Assembly: GCA_928724745.1 (NCBI GenBank)
Contig: CAKMXJ010000002.1
Location: 434,001-498,000 of the forward strand
DNA length: 64,000 nt
Direction: 5' to 3'
Source: Anthracocystis setariae
Taxonomy: Eukaryota; Basidiomycota; Ustilaginomycetes; Ustilaginales; Ustilaginaceae
The stretch's first letter is position 1, and every line of letters begins with the position of its first letter. This document shows, piece by piece, positions 1 to 10,331 of the stretch. The notes below the pieces were generated by a model, which saw nothing but the letters and a program-made list of their open reading frames with translations, ran no database searches and was not told the origin of the DNA. The position numbers and the translations under genes were made by a program.

Positions 1-1092
1 TCCACCAGCGAGATCGACGCTCAGAAGGCACAGGATGTCAACCAGGCCACAGCTCCCAAGAAGCTCGAGTGGAACCTCACCACCAAGCTTGCCGATGGTA
101 TCAAGTACGGCGAGACCCGACTCTCGGATCTCATCTGCCAGAATGAATGCCAGGTGCTCGAATTCGACGCTTATGGAAAGAACTTTATCACTCGCCACCG
201 CTTCTCCCCAGACGCATTTGTGCAGATGGCTTTCCAAGCCGCATACTACACGCTCTACGGCCGATGCGAGACGACGTACGAACCCGCCATGACCAAAGCA
301 TTCCTACACGGCCGTACCGAGGCTATCCGCACAGTCCAGCCCCACTCGGCCAAGTTCGTCGCGACGTACATTTCAACCGAGGCGAGCACCGAAGACAAAC
401 TGAATGCGCTGAGGAAGGCTTGCGATGGCCACTCCAAGTTGAGCAGAGCTTGTGCTGGCGGCAAGGGTCACGATCGTCATCTGTACGCGCTGCACAACTT
501 GTGGAAGAAGCAGCAGGCCGAGCTCGGGGCCAAGGATGCGGCTCCGGAGATCTTCACAGATGCAGGCTATGCTAAGCTGAACCACACGGTGGTGTCGACT
601 TCGAATTGTGGCAATCCCGCTTTGCGCATGTTCGGATTCGGACCTGTGGTTCCGGACGGTTTTGGTATCGGATATATCATCAAAGATGACGGCATCACTG
701 TTTGCGCTTCGTCCAAGCATCTTCAGACCAAGCGCTTCCTGGATACACTCGATGCGTACCTCCTTGACACACAGAGGCTGATCATCGAGCAGTACAAGGC
801 AGCCAATGTACGCTCCAAGACCACCTACATTGACCACGCCGGGGTCGAATGCGATGTCAGAACGGGTCTGCCCATCGGGTCCAAGAACAATGGGTACAGT
901 CAGGACTATGATGAGTGGCCGACCAATCACCAGGTGGGTCACTCGGGGTACTCGTTCTTCGGCGACGAAGGTAAGGCGTCCGCCGCCGCCGCCAAGGATG
1001 AAGGAAGCAAGGCTGGGAGCGATAAGGAACAAAAGAGGAGGAGTCGCTTGGCCGGGGTTGGTAAGACCATTTTGTATGATGAGTACAATTAG
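1..1092 (+). CDS. Carnitine O-acetyltransferase-like, C-terminal part (5' end outside window)
   Basis: The frame is open from the first base to the TAG at 1090-1092, so the gene starts upstream of the window; about 363 residues are visible. The motif STSNCGNP, followed by a block reading FGFGPVVPDGFGIGYIIKDD and a downstream SSKH motif, is typical of the C-terminal half of fungal carnitine/choline acyltransferases. These enzymes move acetyl or acyl groups between CoA and carnitine so that acetyl units can be shuttled between peroxisome, cytosol and mitochondrion. The catalytic histidine lies in the missing N-terminal half. The protein ends in DEYN, so there is no SKL/AKL-type peroxisomal signal, which favours a cytosolic or mitochondrial form. 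The family call is firm; which paralogue it is remains open. The gene converges on its right neighbour with a gap of about 120 bp. Confidence 0.9.
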   Translation, partial: STSEIDAQKAQDVNQATAPKKLEWNLTTKLADGIKYGETRLSDLICQNECQVLEFDAYGKNFITRHRFSPDAFVQMAFQAAYYTLYGRCETTYEPAMTKAFLHGRTEAIRTVQPHSAKFVATYISTEASTEDKLNALRKACDGHSKLSRACAGGKGHDRHLYALHNLWKKQQAELGAKDAAPEIFTDAGYAKLNHTVVSTSNCGNPALRMFGFGPVVPDGFGIGYIIKDDGITVCASSKHLQTKRFLDTLDAYLLDTQRLIIEQYKAANVRSKTTYIDHAGVECDVRTGLPIGSKNNGYSQDYDEWPTNHQVGHSGYSFFGDEGKASAAAAKDEGSKAGSDKEQKRRSRLAGVGKTILYDEYN

Positions 1093-1212
1093 TCTTGTTT
1101 AACAATATTTGCAATGCGATTACTTTCAGGCCGGAAGATGGCGTACGCTTGGTGGTGTCGTTGCTAAGTTGATGTTACATCCATGTCCCGGAACTGATGG
1201 CGAGTGTTGAGA

Positions 1213-3159
1213 TTAGAAAGCTGGGAAACCGTCAAAGTCGTCGTCGTCGTCGTCGGCGTGCTGCTGGTGCGCATTGGATTTGGACTGGGACTGGTTCATC
1301 TTATCGCGGTACGATTTTTTGACTCGACCTGCGCCGCCCTTGTTAGTGCCAGCGGTGATGAAGCCGAATTCATTGGCTTCTACGTGCGGTTTACCAAACT
1401 GTGCTCCTACCACTTGCTCTCCCGCTCCCGCTCCTGATTCGTGTAAGTTGGCCAACCCTCCCGCCGAAGCCGCTGGTGCGGGTGGTTGCGAGAAGACCGA
1501 AGTGGCGGTGGTGTGGAGAGTGTTGGAGGAGTGGTAGGAGAAGAGGCCGGAGGAGGAGGTGGAGGAGGTGGTGGTGGTGGTGGTGGAGGATTTCGAGCCC
1601 GTGCGTGGTTTATCGCGGTAGTTGGGGCGACCCGAGGAAGATGTGTTGGATAGAGGGGGGCGGTTGCCGGAACCACTGCCATTGGAAGAGGACCCGGCGG
1701 TGGGGCGCGGGAGACCACGCGGAGTGACGCCGTTGCCGGATCGACTGCCACTGGCACTACCCGAATGACGACGTGATGCTTTCTTGCGACCAAACGATAG
1801 ACCTGCAATGTCAGCTTCGTCTTCCGAGACGGTTCGGTCCGCTGTCGCTTCGGCCGCCTCTGGAATTTCGATCGGCGCTTCGGAAAGAGTCCCAGTGGCT
1901 TTGGCTTGGGGAGAAAGCTCACCGTCAAGGGCGTACGGTTCGGATTCAACCGCAGCGGGGGCAGCATGGTAGTAGTGATGATGATGCACCACACCGCCAG
2001 GTCCTGTCTCTTCCACCGTCTCGTAGTACCCATCTGCCTCTTCCGCATCCCCGTACTGCTCATATCCTTCTTCTTCAACGTAGTCCAGATGTGGTTGGGA
2101 GTAGACATCCCCTTCTCCTTGATCCTCATCCTCAGCGTCTGCAAATGTAAACCCACCTGCAGCTGCCTCCGCCTCTGCTTCCGTCCTCCACCTCTGAGCA
2201 GCCTGCGTTTCTTGCTGCAGCTTGAGCAGTCCAGCCTTGGCAGCCTTTCGTTCCGCCTTCCTCCTCGCCTTAGCAATGGCAGCTTCTTCCTCGGCTGCAA
2301 GGCGAGTTTCTTCCTCCTTCTGCCTTTGAGTTTCAGCTTCGGCCTCGCGTTGGAGACGTTCCGTTTCCGCCTCGAGCGCTTTTCGTCGCTCCGCTTCTGC
2401 CTCAGCCACCGCTCGAGCCTTGGCCATATTTTCCTCTTCTTCGGCGGCGGCTATGCGATGAGCTGCGGTCTCATCTTCCGCTGAGGTAGAAGTCGTGTTT
2501 CCAAACCGTGCAATCGCCTGATCGTCCAACATACCGGCATCCTCATCTCCACTCTCGTCGAAACCGGGACCCACCAGACTTCCCCCACTATCCGTGCTCG
2601 CATCGCTCACTGAGCGAGAGTGTCTCGAGCTAGCCGCAACGGAACCCGTAGCCGCAGTTAGATCGCTTCTCCTCGCACCGCGGCTCATAACACTACGGAT
2701 CGATGCAGCTCTCTGCCTTCCACCGCCATCCGCATCGTTACTTGGCTTCCTGCTTAGAAGGCCGCACGTCATAGCGCGCGCCCAATCCTCCAGATCAAAC
2801 CAGAAAATCGCACAGGTTCGACCATTTGCCCTGGACCGGGCTCTGGCCCTACGTCGAGCAGCGGTACCGGCTCCACCGCGTCGCGAATCACGGTCTGCAA
2901 TGTTGCTGAGCAGAGATATGGCGTCCGAGTCGTCAAACTCATCGCCACCGGTTGTTGCTGTCGATGAAATAAGCGCTTCGCGTTCGTGGTCGCGATGGCG
3001 TGCGGTAGTCGGGGCTCCTCGTCGACCCCAGCCCGATGCGGACGAGTCGGATGTTGCGGCTTGACGTCCTCCGAACAGCGCCATTGTCCAGCTAAACGGC
3101 GATGCCTTCTGCGGTTGTCGACTGGGACCCGCTTGAGACCGTCGTTCAAGGCCACTCAT
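1213..3159 (-). CDS. Unrecognised low-complexity coiled-coil protein (648 aa)
   Basis: I do not recognise a family. The frame extends to a GTG at 3168, but the first ATG is at 3157-3159 (protein begins MSGLERRS), giving 648 residues. The N-terminal third is Ser/Arg-rich. Residues about 230-333 are a strongly charged Ala/Glu/Arg/Gln stretch that reads as a long coiled coil. A Tyr/Glu-rich acidic patch and a short His run (VVHHHHYYH) follow, then a long Ser/Thr/Gly-rich tail. The C-terminus is a basic patch (GRVKKSYRDK) and an acidic end with six Asp and FDGFPAF. No membrane segment or signal peptide is evident. Its promoter side faces the 3' end of the Lsb5 gene on the same strand. A scaffold or trafficking role would be a guess. 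Confidence 0.75.
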   Translation of the reverse strand: MSGLERRSQAGPSRQPQKASPFSWTMALFGGRQAATSDSSASGWGRRGAPTTARHRDHEREALISSTATTGGDEFDDSDAISLLSNIADRDSRRGGAGTAARRRARARSRANGRTCAIFWFDLEDWARAMTCGLLSRKPSNDADGGGRQRAASIRSVMSRGARRSDLTAATGSVAASSRHSRSVSDASTDSGGSLVGPGFDESGDEDAGMLDDQAIARFGNTTSTSAEDETAAHRIAAAEEEENMAKARAVAEAEAERRKALEAETERLQREAEAETQRQKEEETRLAAEEEAAIAKARRKAERKAAKAGLLKLQQETQAAQRWRTEAEAEAAAGGFTFADAEDEDQGEGDVYSQPHLDYVEEEGYEQYGDAEEADGYYETVEETGPGGVVHHHHYYHAAPAAVESEPYALDGELSPQAKATGTLSEAPIEIPEAAEATADRTVSEDEADIAGLSFGRKKASRRHSGSASGSRSGNGVTPRGLPRPTAGSSSNGSGSGNRPPLSNTSSSGRPNYRDKPRTGSKSSTTTTTTSSTSSSGLFSYHSSNTLHTTATSVFSQPPAPAASAGGLANLHESGAGAGEQVVGAQFGKPHVEANEFGFITAGTNKGGAGRVKKSYRDKMNQSQSKSNAHQQHADDDDDDFDGFPAF

Positions 3160-3673
3160 TGTTGACACGATGCTGATGTTGTCGTCGAGGGCTCAGCAGA
3201 ACATCCTGCTGAAGAAAGTAGAGTAGTAGTAGTAGTAGTAGTAGTGAAAGTGGGAAATGATGCCAGTCAACGTGCCCAACATGGTGAAATGCGTGCTCTG
3301 CTTGTTTCAGAATTCGACCTGCATCAGCAGGGGCTCGGCTCGGCTTTGAAATTTCCACTACTCGGCGTGGATTTCAACATCGCTGTCCGAGCCGAATGGA
3401 AACACGATATCACACAGTGCCAGTCCCTAAAAACACGCGGGCATCTGTAGAGTAAGAGACCAGCGTCAACTGCATACGCCACATAAGAGTGGCATCAAGA
3501 GCAAGCAAATGAACCTGTGAACAACTTTCCCTCCATGCTGCTTTCAACCTATCACGGAGACACACAAAAGACAAAACAGTATCGGATTGCACGATGAAAG
3601 CGAAGACAGACGAAACACAAGCGAGAACAGAGTCGAAGGAATTCAGGACGGCACAGGCACAGGACTGAGGATC
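3160..3673. other. Intergenic, with an AGT microsatellite
   Basis: This stretch lies between two minus-strand genes and holds the 3' flank of the Lsb5 gene and the upstream region of the coiled-coil gene. A run of AGT/GTA triplets lies at about 3220-3245. No other gene is supportable here. Confidence 0.6.
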
Positions 3674-5468
3674 TTAGACGGCGGCCCATTCCTTCCTGGG
3701 CTGATTCTGTGGACGTTGGATGCCCCACCCGCTTCCTGAAGCAGCCGCGTTGTTGGCATCAGCGAAAGGATCAGCGAACGGATCATCTGCATCGTCATCC
3801 TCATTCCAGCTGAAACCGGGTCCAATGTTGGGCCTGTGGCTCTGCGTGGTGCGCAACCACTCTTCCTCTTCGGAATCATTCAGGTTGGACCAAGAGCCTG
3901 CCTGCGGTCGCGAAGACGAAGCTGCAAGCTGACGCGCTCGCCCGGGGGCTTGAGCATAGTGTTCATCCGCCGAATCCTCCGACTCGTAATCACTGTAGTC
4001 GGACAGAGCGCCGTGCTGGGCGCTGTTGGTCGCTGCCTCGCTCGCCATTGCGCCTCGTCGAGACTGCGACGGGTGAAGGTGGCCACCCGCTTGCTCTTCC
4101 TGGAAGTCGAGGTCGATGAGGTCACTCATAGCGGCTCCGGCGACTACTCCCGCACCGCCACCAATCGCTGCACCTCGCATACCAGATCCAGTGGGCTCGC
4201 CCAAGTCGAAGCTACGCATGCTGCCTACACGTGAGTTGTGTCGTTCGATGCGCACTCTCTGACGAGTCTGCAGCTTCTCCAGTTCGCTGTCGGGTGCGTT
4301 GAGACGCGCGTCCGCGATTCTCTTGCGCACCATTTCGATTTCGGCATCGTCGGCTGCAATCCTAGCAGCGGTCCTCTCCTGCGAGGACTGACCGATGGCC
4401 GCCAGAGGCTCGTCATCGTCAGAGTCGAGCTCGACTGGTTTCGAGAGGCGATCGTAAAGTTCGAGTGCAAGGATGATCTGGTCGTTGGCCGAGATGAGCG
4501 AGCCAAGGAACTCTTCGTCCTTGACAAGCTGGACGTAACGAATGATTTTCTTTCGCTCGACTTTGGTCTTGACAAGGTAATCTTGGACACGAGCATTCTG
4601 GCTGACACTCTCCTTCTCGCGATTGACGTGCTGAAGAGCGTTGACGAGCGCCGTCGCGACCTGCTGAGAGATGGCGAGTGTTTGCAGAATGGCAGGCTTC
4701 TCCTGCTCAAAGTTAAACGCGGGCCGTTTGGCTCCCTTCTTGTTGCGTAGCTTGCTCTTCTTCTCTTCTTCCTTTTGAAGTTGCTCGGCAGCTTTGCGGT
4801 CGCTGCGGATCTGTGCCTCGATGCGTTGCTTCTCTTGCAGTTTGCGATACGCTTCGGCAGCCTCGCTTTTTCGCTGTGCCTCGGACTTATTGCCACCACC
4901 GCAAGCCTGGTAAAGACCTGCAACCATTTTCATGGAGGGATCATCCTTGAACTGCTGATGCCACGACAGTAGCACGCGCATGAGCAGTTTGCGGACCGAG
5001 GCGTCCACGAGTTGATCTTGCGACATGATCTTGATGCGATCCACGAGTTGATCATTGGCAAAGGTGGTCTGGAAGCGCTGACCGCAATTTTCGACGAGCG
5101 CCTTGAGAATGATGAGGGCACGCTTCTGTCCGTGCACACTCGCGTATTTGAGCTTCTTGCGGATGGCTCGGCTCGCTTCGGTGGGTCCGGTGGATTGAAG
5201 GTTGATCGCTTCGACCAACTCGGGGATACCGTCGTATTCTTCTTCGGCATATTTGTCGGTACAGAGACGGTCGATCCAGTCTGTTACCGCAGTGAAGGGC
5301 TTGCGGTTGCCCATGAAACCCTGGGCTTGGCCAGTAAGCTCCTGCAGATCGTCAAACGCAAAAGATCGAGGAACCAGAGGGCATCCGGCTAGTCAGCATC
5401 AGAGAAGACCACGCCGAACAAAGTACAGCAAGAGGCCACGAATCTGTCTTGAAACATACCTTGAGCAT
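3674..5468 (-). CDS. LSB5: Lsb5-like VHS/GAT endocytosis protein, two exons
   Basis: Residues about 1-150 form a VHS/ENTH-type helical domain (a run containing WIDRLCTDKYAEEEYDG, then KRALIILKALVENCG). Residues about 215-310 resemble a GAT domain. The C-terminal third is disordered, with DPFADPF motifs like those that bind adaptor complexes. This order matches fungal Lsb5, which links ubiquitinated cargo and actin (Las17, Sla1) in endocytosis. The long frame begins at an internal Met (5312-5314). Extending upstream gives a better gene: ATG CTC AAG at 5468-5460, donor GTATGT from 5459, a branch-like CTGAC near 5390-5395, and acceptor CTGCAG ending at 5342. Exon 2 then runs in frame from 5341. 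The intron is 118 bp and the protein about 558 aa, starting MLKELTGQAQGF. The splice model is inferred; the family call is well supported. Confidence 0.85.
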
Positions 5469-6612
5469 GATAGCAAGAAGGGTGCCCGGCTGGCAAGGCG
5501 GGATGCAGAACGGCTAGGGAAGTGGTAGGTGGATGATGGATCGAGAGAGGAGAGAAGGAAACGAGATTTGCTAATGTTCGGGGTTTGACTGTGCTGATGA
5601 AGACGCAGACGATGCTGAGAAAGAGCACAGCGACCGTACTGTATGTCTCTGGTAATGAGACAGATGGACAGACAGAGTCAAGAAACGTGGCCGGTGAAAT
5701 CGATGGACAAAATGATGCATGCGAGGTTGCTAACAAGCATCCAGTGTGGAGAGTACTGTAGTTTCACACTCTACATCACTACACTGTACTCTCTCTTTCT
5801 ATCCGACATGTTGTGCTCATCGATCAACAGTCGGGGTCCAAATCATCGGACGCGGCGGCTGTATGAAACCTGCGTGCTGCTGCTGCTGCTGCTGCTGCGC
5901 TGAACTCAACCTCTGCACCTGATCCACGGCGCTGGCCTGTGCATAAAATTGCGAGTGACCTGCGCGAATCGGCTGCATAATCTTGTTGCATCAGGGCAAG
6001 ATTGCTGGAAAATTGTTGCTGGCGAAGATCGCACATCTTCACGTCTCAAAAAAGACTTCCGGCTTGTCTTCTTGCCGCCACACCCTTCTTTGTCACTTTC
6101 CATCTCATACGACGATGGTGCGAACGGATATTCGAAAGATCGAGGCGCAACGAGGCCATGATAATGAAATCTTTACCAAGTTCGATTTACCGCTAGCTTG
6201 CATCTCCGTGGACTGATCCTGTGGCCACTTCGCAGCAGAGTGGCGATGTTGCCGGCGCGGCTACCGAATATTTCCGGTCCCGGTGCGCGCTTCTTTTCGC
6301 CATCATGCATCGGATTTGATTTTTACTTTTTTTTTTGGGTCGTCCTTTCCGGTTGACCTGTGGGACCGAAGGTATACCTTCATCATCACCATCATCGTTC
6401 GGCACTGGTACCTCCCTCTGTTGTGTATTGTTCTATCAGACACTCTGCCTACCACTTGGCCTCAAGCCTAGAATTGGCTCACTCGCGTTGGCAACTCCAC
6501 AGACCCTCGAATCTATGGTTGATCTCGTTACTCTTCGAACACTCTTGCCCTAATCGTCGCTTGCTTCGATAGGTTCGCACACCGTTGATACCGCCAGTTC
6601 TTTGCGGTCAAG
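5469..6612. other. Divergent promoter region with CTG repeat
   Basis: About 1.1 kb separates the divergent Lsb5 and bZIP genes. It contains a CTG triplet run at about 5876-5900, a TACTGTA motif at 5754-5760, and a T-rich tract near 6328-6338. Short open frames here have no coding character that I can recognise. Confidence 0.5.
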
Positions 6613-8787
6613 ATGCCTCCTGCACATCGAGGTCCCACGGGATCTCCTATGGATCGATGGACCGATGCGTCTCCGTCTGCCATCTCGAGTGGATTTCAGA
6701 ACGCCATGTCACTGGGTCCTCAACCTCGCATCGATGGACTTGCTCCCTCGTCCGGTCTCGCACGCTCCATGACTCTCGCCAACTTTAATTCCGAGGACGA
6801 AGACGACGAGGACGAGGATGAGTTCGGAGAGGGTGACTCGCCTGCCAATGGCGCTGCCGGTTCAAGCAAGAAGGCCAACGGCAAGACAGCCAAAGCCAAG
6901 AAGGGTGCAGCTGCCAAGTCCAAAGATGCCAAAGCCGCCCAGCACAGAAAGGAGCAGAATAGAGCTGCTCAGCGCGAGTTTCGACAGCGCAAGCAGCAAT
7001 ACATTCGTGCACTTGAGGCCAGAGTCGAGCTTCTGTCTTCGGATCACGACACTCAGGTCAATCGGCTCAGATTTGCGTTACGTCATCTGCTTGCCGAAAA
7101 CAACTCTCTGCGTACCATTGTGGGCAGCCTGGCGCATTTCATCGGAAATCGTGCCATCGGAGGATGTCTCAACGAAGCTGGATTGACAAGACAACAGCTC
7201 GAGGCAACCATGAACTCGTCCAGCGAAAAGCTCATGTCCGAAGCCTGGGCCAATTGGCCAGGAGCAGGCGAGTGTGAGGCTCTCAAGGAGATCCGAAAAC
7301 AGAGCAACATCCCTCCCGAAGGACTCCCTGAAAGCAAGCTGATCAATCACTTCCGCGCAGTCAACGCAGGGTCCGTTTCAGCTGCCTCATCTGACAACAA
7401 GAAGAGGACGATGGATGAATCCGCCGACAAGGACAGCAAACGCAAACGCAAGGGCGAAGAAGCCTCAACGTCCAGTGCAGCTGGAGGTGCCAACACGACC
7501 TCACTTGGATCGAATCGAAGCAGTCCCGTTGCAGCCAGCGCATTCGAATCCTTCAACCCGCAGAGCACCGCCTCGAAACCATTTGCATCGTCCCCCCAAA
7601 ATATGACGACCAGTGATATGCAACAGTTATGGGCTCAGCAACAGCAGCAGCTGCCACCCGAGTTCTGGCAACCCTCAGTCTCCTTTGGCCAGAACATGGG
7701 AGGTGATTCCACATTTGCCCAGACTCTACTTGGTAGCTTGGGTGGTGGCACCAGCAACGCCGACATGTCTACCCTTGCATCCATCGCCGGACCGATGTTC
7801 TCGAACGAGATCTTATTTTCGACTCAAGACGCGGCTTCCTTGAATGCCTTGATGCCAACGGGGGGTCCTGCTGATGCCAGTCCAAATGCCAATCATATAG
7901 CATTTGGATTTGCTCCATCAGCTCCTGATTACGGAGCCGTTTCTGGAGTCCCGGCGATGCGAGCTTCTTCCGGCTCTTCTCACGGCCTAATCGAGACATC
8001 GTCCAAGTTCACAGTAGCTGGTGTCGAATGTCCTCTTCTTGTGAGTGGCGCCAAGGTCACGCCAGAGCAAATCCGTGCCGTTCGCAGACGACATGCTCGC
8101 GTTGTTGCGCAGGTGAATCGCATCTGGGCCAAGCGTGGAGCGACCCACTTTCTCAATCTTCCTGCCGAGTACCAGCTCGATGAGAGCGACATGAACTTTC
8201 TACAGGAGTCCGAGGCCAACAATCCACACATCAAGATCGCTTGTACGATGCTACCCAATGGTTGGGATGAAGGCGACCTGAATGCTGATCGCAATGCTCA
8301 GCAATCTACCGGCGGCGGTCATGAACAAAAGACCACCGACCAAATCGAGAAACAAGCCGAGAACATCCTCCAGCTCTCGTATCACATGCACAACCACCGT
8401 GTCAACCCCAATTACCGTCTACCGCCCATCATCCGGCCCACACCGTTGCAAACCTCGACGCCGCACGATATCGTGATCGACTCGCTTCCTTGGGCGTCCA
8501 TCAGGGACAAGCTCATTCAGGACAAGACGTTGGATGTGCAAAGCGTGATGATCGATCTCGTCCGATTCCTCTCGCCCGTCGAAGGCGAGATCAACCTCGA
8601 AAGGAGCTGGACGTTGACGTTGCCGTTTCTAATCAGATACCCTAAGCTCGTGGACGAGTCGATTTTGGCGAATACCAATCGACAACGCGTGGCACATGGA
8701 CAGCCAGAAGTCACGATGGATGATGTGTGGAAGGAGCATCATCGATTCATAGAGTTTACACAGGCAAAGTTGAAGGAGATTAGCTAG
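6613..8787 (+). CDS. bZIP transcription factor with DUF3425-like C-terminal domain
   Basis: The 724-aa protein starts at the first ATG after a stop-rich leader. An acidic run at about residues 61-74 and a Lys/Ala-rich linker precede a basic region at about 108-130. That region contains QNRAAQREFRQRK with the N-x7-R spacing (N116, R124) of YAP/AP-1-type fungal bZIP factors. A leucine zipper follows to about residue 170. The middle is Ser/Gln-rich and disordered. The last 150 residues (from about LPPIIRPTP through LTLPFLIRYPKLVD) resemble the DUF3425 domain found behind fungal bZIP domains. It should be a nuclear sequence-specific regulator; family members act in stress and metabolic control, but no target can be read from the sequence. 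It is intronless. Confidence 0.9.
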   Translation: MPPAHRGPTGSPMDRWTDASPSAISSGFQNAMSLGPQPRIDGLAPSSGLARSMTLANFNSEDEDDEDEDEFGEGDSPANGAAGSSKKANGKTAKAKKGAAAKSKDAKAAQHRKEQNRAAQREFRQRKQQYIRALEARVELLSSDHDTQVNRLRFALRHLLAENNSLRTIVGSLAHFIGNRAIGGCLNEAGLTRQQLEATMNSSSEKLMSEAWANWPGAGECEALKEIRKQSNIPPEGLPESKLINHFRAVNAGSVSAASSDNKKRTMDESADKDSKRKRKGEEASTSSAAGGANTTSLGSNRSSPVAASAFESFNPQSTASKPFASSPQNMTTSDMQQLWAQQQQQLPPEFWQPSVSFGQNMGGDSTFAQTLLGSLGGGTSNADMSTLASIAGPMFSNEILFSTQDAASLNALMPTGGPADASPNANHIAFGFAPSAPDYGAVSGVPAMRASSGSSHGLIETSSKFTVAGVECPLLVSGAKVTPEQIRAVRRRHARVVAQVNRIWAKRGATHFLNLPAEYQLDESDMNFLQESEANNPHIKIACTMLPNGWDEGDLNADRNAQQSTGGGHEQKTTDQIEKQAENILQLSYHMHNHRVNPNYRLPPIIRPTPLQTSTPHDIVIDSLPWASIRDKLIQDKTLDVQSVMIDLVRFLSPVEGEINLERSWTLTLPFLIRYPKLVDESILANTNRQRVAHGQPEVTMDDVWKEHHRFIEFTQAKLKEIS

Positions 8788-9160
8788 CATGGTCGAGGTG
8801 GATCTCGTTCTCTGATTTGACCGGCCGTTTTGTGTCTAAGCCTTGTATTTTAGTCTTGAATGACATCCATCTCTTGATTCCTTTGCAGCCCGTGAGGTCA
8901 GGTTAGGACAGCTTGGATCGGTGCATTGTTCCTCATACTGTAGCTGAATGTTGAGCTCGCAAAAGACTGTGACGAAGCATCGTGAGAAGAAGAAAATCAA
9001 GTCTCCTCCACACCTCTTTGAATAGAATCGGCGAATTTGGAACGATCAATTAAGGGTGCAGAGTTGCATATGCGTCGCTTTCTTCTTAGCCACCTCTTCC
9101 GAGCCATCTCATCCTCCGTCTTGGCTTTCTACTTTGGCAGCGAGTGAAGATCAAGACGAG
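8788..9160. other. Intergenic, 3' flank of bZIP and promoter of IMP2
   Basis: About 370 bp between two plus-strand genes. I see no further gene. A CATACTGTAGC motif at 8933-8943 belongs to the TACTGTA family noted across this window. Confidence 0.5.
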
Positions 9161-9275
9161 ATGCATCCAGTCAAGGTGCTGTCTGTAAGGTCTGCTGTAG
9201 CTGGACGCACAGCTGTTTTGGCTGTGTTGGCTCCAAGGCTACGACCGTTGTCCACAACGGCGGAATCATCCTCTA

Positions 9276-9313
<38 letters not shown>

Positions 9314-10279
9314 GCGTCATCGTCATCGCCCCCACCACCACAGCCAACGAGCAAATACGCCAACTTCAATACCAACCCGAACTACGGCCCTCCACGCCGC
9401 TTCCGACTGGGACATACCCTCTTCATCCTAGGCTGGATCCCCGTGGCTGCATTCATCACATCGCACTTCTACTCGCTCGGCAACGTCACTGGCGGATCCA
9501 TGTCGCCGACATTCAACGGCCCTTACGCAACTGCCTCCATGCCGAACTCTCCCTCAGATGTCGTCCTGCTGAACCGATCCGTCAAGTGGAACCACGAGGA
9601 GCTCAAACCGGGCGATATCGTAACGCTGATCTCCCCGCTTGATCCGCGCCTCCTGCTGACCAAACGCATCATCGCGCTACCCGGCGATACCGTGCGCGTC
9701 TACATCCCCACCCGGGGCTCAGTGGCGGACAGGTGGAACCGCATCAAGATTCCACCGGGTCATTTGTGGGTGGAGGGCGATGCGGCGGTTCAGATTGTTC
9801 CTGGCAGTCTGGAGCGCGTTGCAAACAAAACCGCCTCTGCGGGTGGGGTGGTGAGGGGGAAGAGTCGGGATAGTCGTGAGTTCGGTCCGGTGCCAATGGC
9901 GTTGGTTACGTCGAGGATCGATTGGATTGTGTGGCCGCCGGAGCGGTTCGGCCCGCCGGGTCCACGACCGATTGGCTCGAAAGCGCATGTCGGGGCAGGC
10001 AAGTTCCCGCCAAGCGCAACGGAATCGCGGGATACACAGGTGAATCCAAGTCTAGCCCGAATACTCGACGAAATGACACGGCTGGCGCCGGCGGAGAGGA
10101 AGCACGCTCATCCACAGGATTCCGTCATCAGTCCATATGTAGATTGGGAGCATCCAAGTGCGAAGGACGAGGGAGGAAACGAGGATGCAAACGAGATGGA
10201 GCGCGAGAAGGATAGGAGGAGGAAGGCCGCATGGAACGGTCTCAGTCGAGGCGGGAGGTTAGGAGACGATGCTGATTGA
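9161..10279 (+). CDS. IMP2: Mitochondrial inner membrane protease subunit 2 (Imp2-like, S26 family)
   Basis: The frame is open from 9056, but the ATG at 9161 gives a better start: MHPVKVLSVRSAVAGRT is basic, Ser/Ala-rich and acid-free, like a mitochondrial presequence. The product is 372 aa. After a poly-Ser/Pro stretch (residues 36-60, encoded by TCA repeats) come a membrane segment (about 84-104) and the serine protease core. The core has GGSMSPTF with catalytic Ser113, TKRIIALPGD with catalytic Lys168, then HLWVEGD and IDWIVWPPERFG. Imp1/Imp2 cleave presequences on the intermembrane-space side of the inner membrane. Usual Imp2 proteins are under about 200 aa, so the N-terminal low-complexity stretch and a charged C-terminal extension of roughly 100 residues are additions. 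Confidence 0.88.
9271..9320 (+). repeat. TCA trinucleotide repeat inside IMP2
   Basis: A near-perfect TCA/TCG run encodes the poly-serine stretch of the Imp2-like protein. It is a likely site of length variation between strains. Confidence 0.8.
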
Positions 10280-10331
10280 ACACAAAGAGGACGTTGGTAA
10301 TGGTATATGCATGGGAAGTAGAGATTCAGGT

